From assembly GCF_041346945.1 (NCBI RefSeq), contig NZ_CP166850.1, forward strand, positions 6,246,501 through 6,310,500: a DNA stretch of 64,000 nt, in the 5' to 3' direction. Made by a program: the position numbers and the translations under genes. Every line of letters starts with the position of its first letter. Position 1 is the first letter of the stretch. This stretch comes from Amycolatopsis sp. cg9 (lineage in GTDB: Bacteria; Actinomycetota; Actinomycetes; Mycobacteriales; Pseudonocardiaceae). The notes under the pieces were generated by a model. The model ran no database searches and had not been told where the DNA came from. It worked only from the letters and a program-made list of their open reading frames with translations. Of this stretch, positions 61,030 to 64,000 are shown one piece after another.

Positions 61030-62504
61030 CGCGCCTCCATCCAGGTCTGTCCGTCCCGGGACTGGGACGCGACGGGGACCGCCGCCGATCCGCCGATTTC
61101 GGTGGTGCCGTCCGCGACGACCGCGACGCGGACGAGTTCGGGCGTGCGCAGGACGCTCACCCGGGCCCGCGTCCGGGCGGCGGCCAGCGCGGTGAGCACC
61201 GGCCCGGTCAGCTCGCGGCGCACCGGAGCCGGGACGGCCACGGGATCACCGCTGACGGCGAGCGCCACCGCGACCCCGCGCCGCTCGGCGACGTCGAGGC
61301 AGGCGGTGACCTCGTGCACGAGCGGATCGGGCACGTCATCGTTCTCCGCGAAGAGCCGCCGCAGCTGCGCGGCGGCCAGCCCGCACCGGGCCCGCGCCTC
61401 CGCCGTCCGGGGATCGACGGTCCCGTCGGCGAGCCCGGCCAGCAGCGGCAGGGTCGCCCCGAGCTGCTCGGCGAACCCGGTCCGCAGCGCCCGCCCGGCC
61501 TGCGCGGCGACGGCGGCCCGGGTGGCGAGCCGCTCCCGCTCGGCCCCCGCGGCGGCGGCTTCCCCCGCCCGCCGGTCGAGCAGCTTGATCAGCCCGGCGA
61601 CGGCGAGCTGGAAGACGGTCACGCCGAACACCACGATGGCGGCATCCCCGAGCTCGGTCCGCGCGACGGGCCCGGCGACCAGGAACTGCGCCACGCTGGC
61701 GGCGGCGTGCACGCCGAGCGCGGTGACGAGCGCGGGCACGCGGTCGGCGAGCAGCACCAGGAGGTGCCAGCCGACGAGCCCGAAGGACCAGTGCGGTTCG
61801 CGGAAGAAGGAATCGGGCGGCAGCGCGGCGGTCGCGACGACGGAGGCGCCCAGGACGACCAGGGTGCCGGCGACGGAGACCGCTAGGGGCAGCGGCTTCC
61901 GCCGCAGCACCCACCAGGCACAGCCGGCGGTGACGGCGCCGAGGACGACGAAGGCGAGGTCGGCGGCGAGGGGCGGTCGGTAGGCGGACTGGTGGCGGAG
62001 GAGGGGACCGAGCCCGAGCCCGGGCTGGATGACGGCGGTGACACCGAGCAGCACGACCCGGATGGCCGCGGCAAGCCGGACAGCGGGTTCGGCGGGGAGC
62101 CGGGTTGGTGGGGCGGGTTCGGGTGATGTGTCGGCGTGGGGCGGCCGTGGTCCGGTGCCGGCTGGCTGGCCCGCCGGTTCGGCCGGGATCCGGCTCGGAG
62201 GGGCCGGTTCGGTTGGTGTGCCGGTGTGGGGCGGCCGTGGTGGGGTGCCGGCCGGTTGGCTTGCCGGTTCGGCTGGGGGCTGCCTGGGTGGGGTGGCCGC
62301 GGCAGGCCGGACGGAGGGTTCGGCGAGGAGCCGGGTTGGTGGGGCGGGTTCGGGTGGTGTGTCGGCGTTGGGGTGTCGTGGTGGGGTGCCGGCCGGTTGG
62401 CTTGCCGGTTCTGTCGGGATCCGGCTCGGAAGGGCCGATTCGCCTGATGCGTCGGTGCGGGGCCGCGATGGCGGAGCGGGCGGCTCGTCGACGGGGTCAG
62501 GCAT
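61014..62504 (-). CDS. Sensor-like membrane protein with Pro-rich repeats and degenerate ATPase
   Basis: A 496-residue protein. Residues 1-145 are a Pro-rich region built of about three imperfect copies of a block of 45 residues (EPASQPAGTPP and PEPAPPTRL recur). Four or five transmembrane helices follow (VVLLGVTAVIQPGLGLG; FVVLGAVTAGCAWWVL; LAVSVAGTLVVLGASVVA). A coiled region and ATPase-like domain end it, but I see no HDxxxxx histidine box and no clear N box. It lies between a canonical kinase and a response regulator, overlapping both, so it is probably an accessory sensor or kinase partner. Confidence 0.8.
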   Translation of the reverse strand: MPDPVDEPPAPPSRPRTDASGESALPSRIPTEPASQPAGTPPRHPNADTPPEPAPPTRLLAEPSVRPAAATPPRQPPAEPASQPAGTPPRPPHTGTPTEPAPPSRIPAEPAGQPAGTGPRPPHADTSPEPAPPTRLPAEPAVRLAAAIRVVLLGVTAVIQPGLGLGPLLRHQSAYRPPLAADLAFVVLGAVTAGCAWWVLRRKPLPLAVSVAGTLVVLGASVVATAALPPDSFFREPHWSFGLVGWHLLVLLADRVPALVTALGVHAAASVAQFLVAGPVARTELGDAAIVVFGVTVFQLAVAGLIKLLDRRAGEAAAAGAERERLATRAAVAAQAGRALRTGFAEQLGATLPLLAGLADGTVDPRTAEARARCGLAAAQLRRLFAENDDVPDPLVHEVTACLDVAERRGVAVALAVSGDPVAVPAPVRRELTGPVLTALAAARTRARVSVLRTPELVRVAVVADGTTEIGGSAAVPVASQSRDGQTWMEARWRPE

Positions 62505-63630
62505 GCGTCCGCCTCGGCGCCGCAGCGCTCTCCACAGCGGAGTCCGGTGCCTCGCCCGACCACCGCAACGTCACCGTCGTCCCCGCCCCAGGCCGCGACG
62601 TGATCTCCGCCGTGCCGCCGGCCGCGCGCATCCGCTCCACCACCGAGCCTCGCACGCCCCTCCGGGAGGGCGGCACCTGCGCCGGGTCGAAGCCGGCTCC
62701 GTCGTCCGCGACCGTCACCTCCACCCCGCCCGGCACCGGCGCCAGCCGCACCGAGACCGACGAAGCACCCGAGTGGCGCTCGGCGTTGCGGAGGGCCTCC
62801 TCCGCCGCCCGCACCAGCGCGAGTGCCGCCGAGGCCGGGATCTGCGGGACCGGGTCCCAGACCGCCGCCACCGGGAGCGACCGGCCCGTCGACACCATGC
62901 GCAGCCCGGCTTCGAGGTCGACCGGGTCTTCGCCGCCGGTCAGGATGGCGAGGTCGTGGGCCGCGTAGCCGGCCACTGCCGCCGGGTCGGTCGTGGCGCC
63001 CGAGGCGACCGCCAGGAAGGTCGCCGAGGCCGTGTCGTGCAGGAGGGCCAGGTATTCGCGCTCGCGGCGGCGGCGGTCCCGGCTCAGCGCCGCCGCCTGC
63101 TCGACCGCCGCCTGCCCGGCGCGGGCCGCGTCGGTGCGGGCGGCCGAGCGGCCGAGGACCACGTACGCGATGCGGGCGAGCACCGTCTCCACGACCACCC
63201 GCAGCACCACCGGCAGCCACGAGCCGGGACCGGTGACGGCTCCCGTGGCGAGCAGCGCCACCAGCGCCGGCCCGGTGAGCCGCGGCGGGTGCTCCCACTG
63301 CCACGTGATCGCGGTGATCGTCAGGACGTTGACCGCCCACAGGCTCGCCTCGCCGGGCACCGAGGTGAGCCACGGCTGAGCGGCGCACACCGCCCCGGCC
63401 CGCAGCACGGACAACGCGAACGACGTGCGCGGTCCGGCGAGGACGTCGGCGACGCCCGCACCGAAGGTCAGCCCGAGCAGGGCGAACGCGAGCGGGAGCG
63501 CGCCGCCGGGGGTGGCGACGACGCCGAAGACGCCGACGATCCCGGTCGCGACCGCCCGGGCCGGGCCGGCGAACTGGGCGACCGAGGCGCGGAGCTGGGA
63601 TTCCACCGAGCCGGCCGGGCTGGTGGTCAT
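62497..63630 (-). CDS. Sensor histidine kinase (HisKA_3)
   Basis: A 377-residue kinase. Five or six N-terminal transmembrane helices (AVATGIVGVFGVVA; LPLAFALLGLTFGAGV; PALVALLATGAV) precede a DHp with LALLHDTASATFL (His198) of the HisKA_3 type, then GHKL motifs EEALRNAERHS (N box), VADDGAGFDP (G1) and GGTAEI-GAGTTVTL (G2). ATG at 63630. It overlaps the next gene by 8 bp. It is expected to phosphorylate the LuxR-type regulator at Asp57. Confidence 0.9.
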   Translation of the reverse strand: MTTSPAGSVESQLRASVAQFAGPARAVATGIVGVFGVVATPGGALPLAFALLGLTFGAGVADVLAGPRTSFALSVLRAGAVCAAQPWLTSVPGEASLWAVNVLTITAITWQWEHPPRLTGPALVALLATGAVTGPGSWLPVVLRVVVETVLARIAYVVLGRSAARTDAARAGQAAVEQAAALSRDRRRREREYLALLHDTASATFLAVASGATTDPAAVAGYAAHDLAILTGGEDPVDLEAGLRMVSTGRSLPVAAVWDPVPQIPASAALALVRAAEEALRNAERHSGASSVSVRLAPVPGGVEVTVADDGAGFDPAQVPPSRRGVRGSVVERMRAAGGTAEITSRPGAGTTVTLRWSGEAPDSAVESAAAPRRTHA

Positions 63631-63682
63631 CGCGCTCCCGGGAACGGCGGAAATCGGTCAGCCCGTTTCTACCAGCTGACGC

Positions 63683-63720
63683 CGTGACGGCCACCTCGAG
63701 GAACCGAGGTGGCCGTCACG
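63683..63720 (-). terminator. Terminator of the acyl-CoA dehydrogenase gene
   Basis: Perfect 16-bp arms (63683-63698 and 63705-63720) around a 6-nt loop, 8 bp past the TGA of the dehydrogenase and 52 bp before the kinase gene start. Confidence 0.8.
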
Positions 63721-63728
63721 AACGGGGG

Positions 63729-64000
63729 TCACGCGGGCAGGTTCACCAGGTCGGCCAGGCGGGCGCGGTGCCGGCCGGGCGTGCCCAGCGCCAGCTCGTC
63801 CGCCTTGGCGCGCTTCAGGTACAGGTGCGCCGGGTGCTCCCACGTCATCCCGATGCCGCCGTGCAGCTGGATCGCCTCCTCGACGGCCTTGACCGCGATC
63901 GGCGCGTTGCGGGCCTGGGCGACCGCCACCGAGATCGGCACGTCGGTGGCCGTGGCCAGCGCGTCGGCGGCGTTGCGGGCCGCCGCGCGGGCGAGGACCA
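63729..64000 (-). CDS. Acyl-CoA dehydrogenase, C-terminal part
   Basis: The gene enters from the right edge; about 90 C-terminal residues are visible. EEAIQLHGGIGMTWEHPAHL is the conserved C-terminal helix motif of acyl-CoA dehydrogenases, followed by YLKRAKADELALG. Catalytic base and FAD-binding regions lie outside the window. It has a strong terminator. Part of the acyl-CoA theme of this region. Confidence 0.85.
   Translation of the reverse strand, partial: VLARAAARNAADALATATDVPISVAVAQARNAPIAVKAVEEAIQLHGGIGMTWEHPAHLYLKRAKADELALGTPGRHRARLADLVNLPA

Overview
The window is a 64 kb stretch of very GC-rich chromosome, densely coding with G/C-ending codons, frequent GTG/TTG starts and many ATGA or GTGA gene overlaps. 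The gene content points to a soil actinomycete: Tat-exported glycosidases, an AA10 lytic polysaccharide monooxygenase, a CebR-type operator, a SARP/AfsR regulator, a rubber oxygenase, a MEDS-domain anti-sigma protein and many TetR/MarR regulators. A recurring oligomer (GTCC-NNN-GTGGAC) and a palindromic intergenic repeat fit Pseudonocardiaceae, perhaps Amycolatopsis, but that genus call comes from memory of similar genomes and was not tested. I saw no rRNA, tRNA, CRISPR array or transposase.

Layout. 1-2.5 kb: a minus-strand RsbR-RsbS-RsbT-phosphatase stress-signalling operon behind a MarR gene, with a perfect palindrome between them. 2.6-8.2 kb: a GAF/PP2C phosphatase, glgX, a manganese catalase and a MEDS anti-sigma protein. 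8.2-22.1 kb: polysaccharide degradation (GH3, GH5, a pectate-lyase-like beta-helix protein with a CBM2-like end, AA10 LPMO) mixed with TetR, serine hydrolase, SDR and oxidoreductase genes. 22.5-24.4 kb: a STAS antagonist, a nucleotidyltransferase-BON protein and a metallophosphoesterase. 24.4-30.5 kb, minus strand: a five-gene run of a small secreted protein, a 31-residue peptide ending in GAAWRFYYEIY, a cytochrome P450, a SARP-NB-ARC-TPR regulator and a GNAT protein. I read this as a candidate P450-modified peptide (RiPP) locus of the atropopeptide kind, and it is the most interesting object in the window.

30.7-37 kb: a hydrolase, an LppX/LprG-like lipoprotein, an SDR-SDR-carboxyltransferase operon, a RibD-like reductase and an enoyl-CoA hydratase. 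37-39.7 kb: the rubber oxygenase Lcp divergent from a double-HTH TetR protein. 39.7-44.5 kb: a secreted protein, an epoxide hydrolase divergent from a CGNR zinc-finger regulator with two matching operators, and an amidohydrolase divergent from a MarR regulator. 44.5-52.5 kb: a DUF4331 protein, a TPR protein, two lipoproteins (one GH114-like), a GH2 glycosidase and a secreted protein made of two near-identical domains. 52.8-58.6 kb: a TetR-type operator followed by acyl-CoA synthetase, phosphotriesterase-like hydrolase and TetR genes, then a beta-solenoid membrane protein. 58.6-64 kb: an epoxide hydrolase, a lipoprotein, a three-gene two-component system with two sensor-like proteins, and the end of an acyl-CoA dehydrogenase gene.

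How it works together. Two themes recur: partner-switching control of sigma factors (RsbR/S/T, PP2C, MEDS, STAS), and secreted breakdown of plant polymers and rubber, partly under cellobiose-type (CebR) control. Acyl-CoA metabolism makes a third group (synthetase, carboxyltransferase, SDRs, hydratase, dehydrogenase), usually next to TetR genes or TetR-like palindromes. All functions are read from sequence alone.
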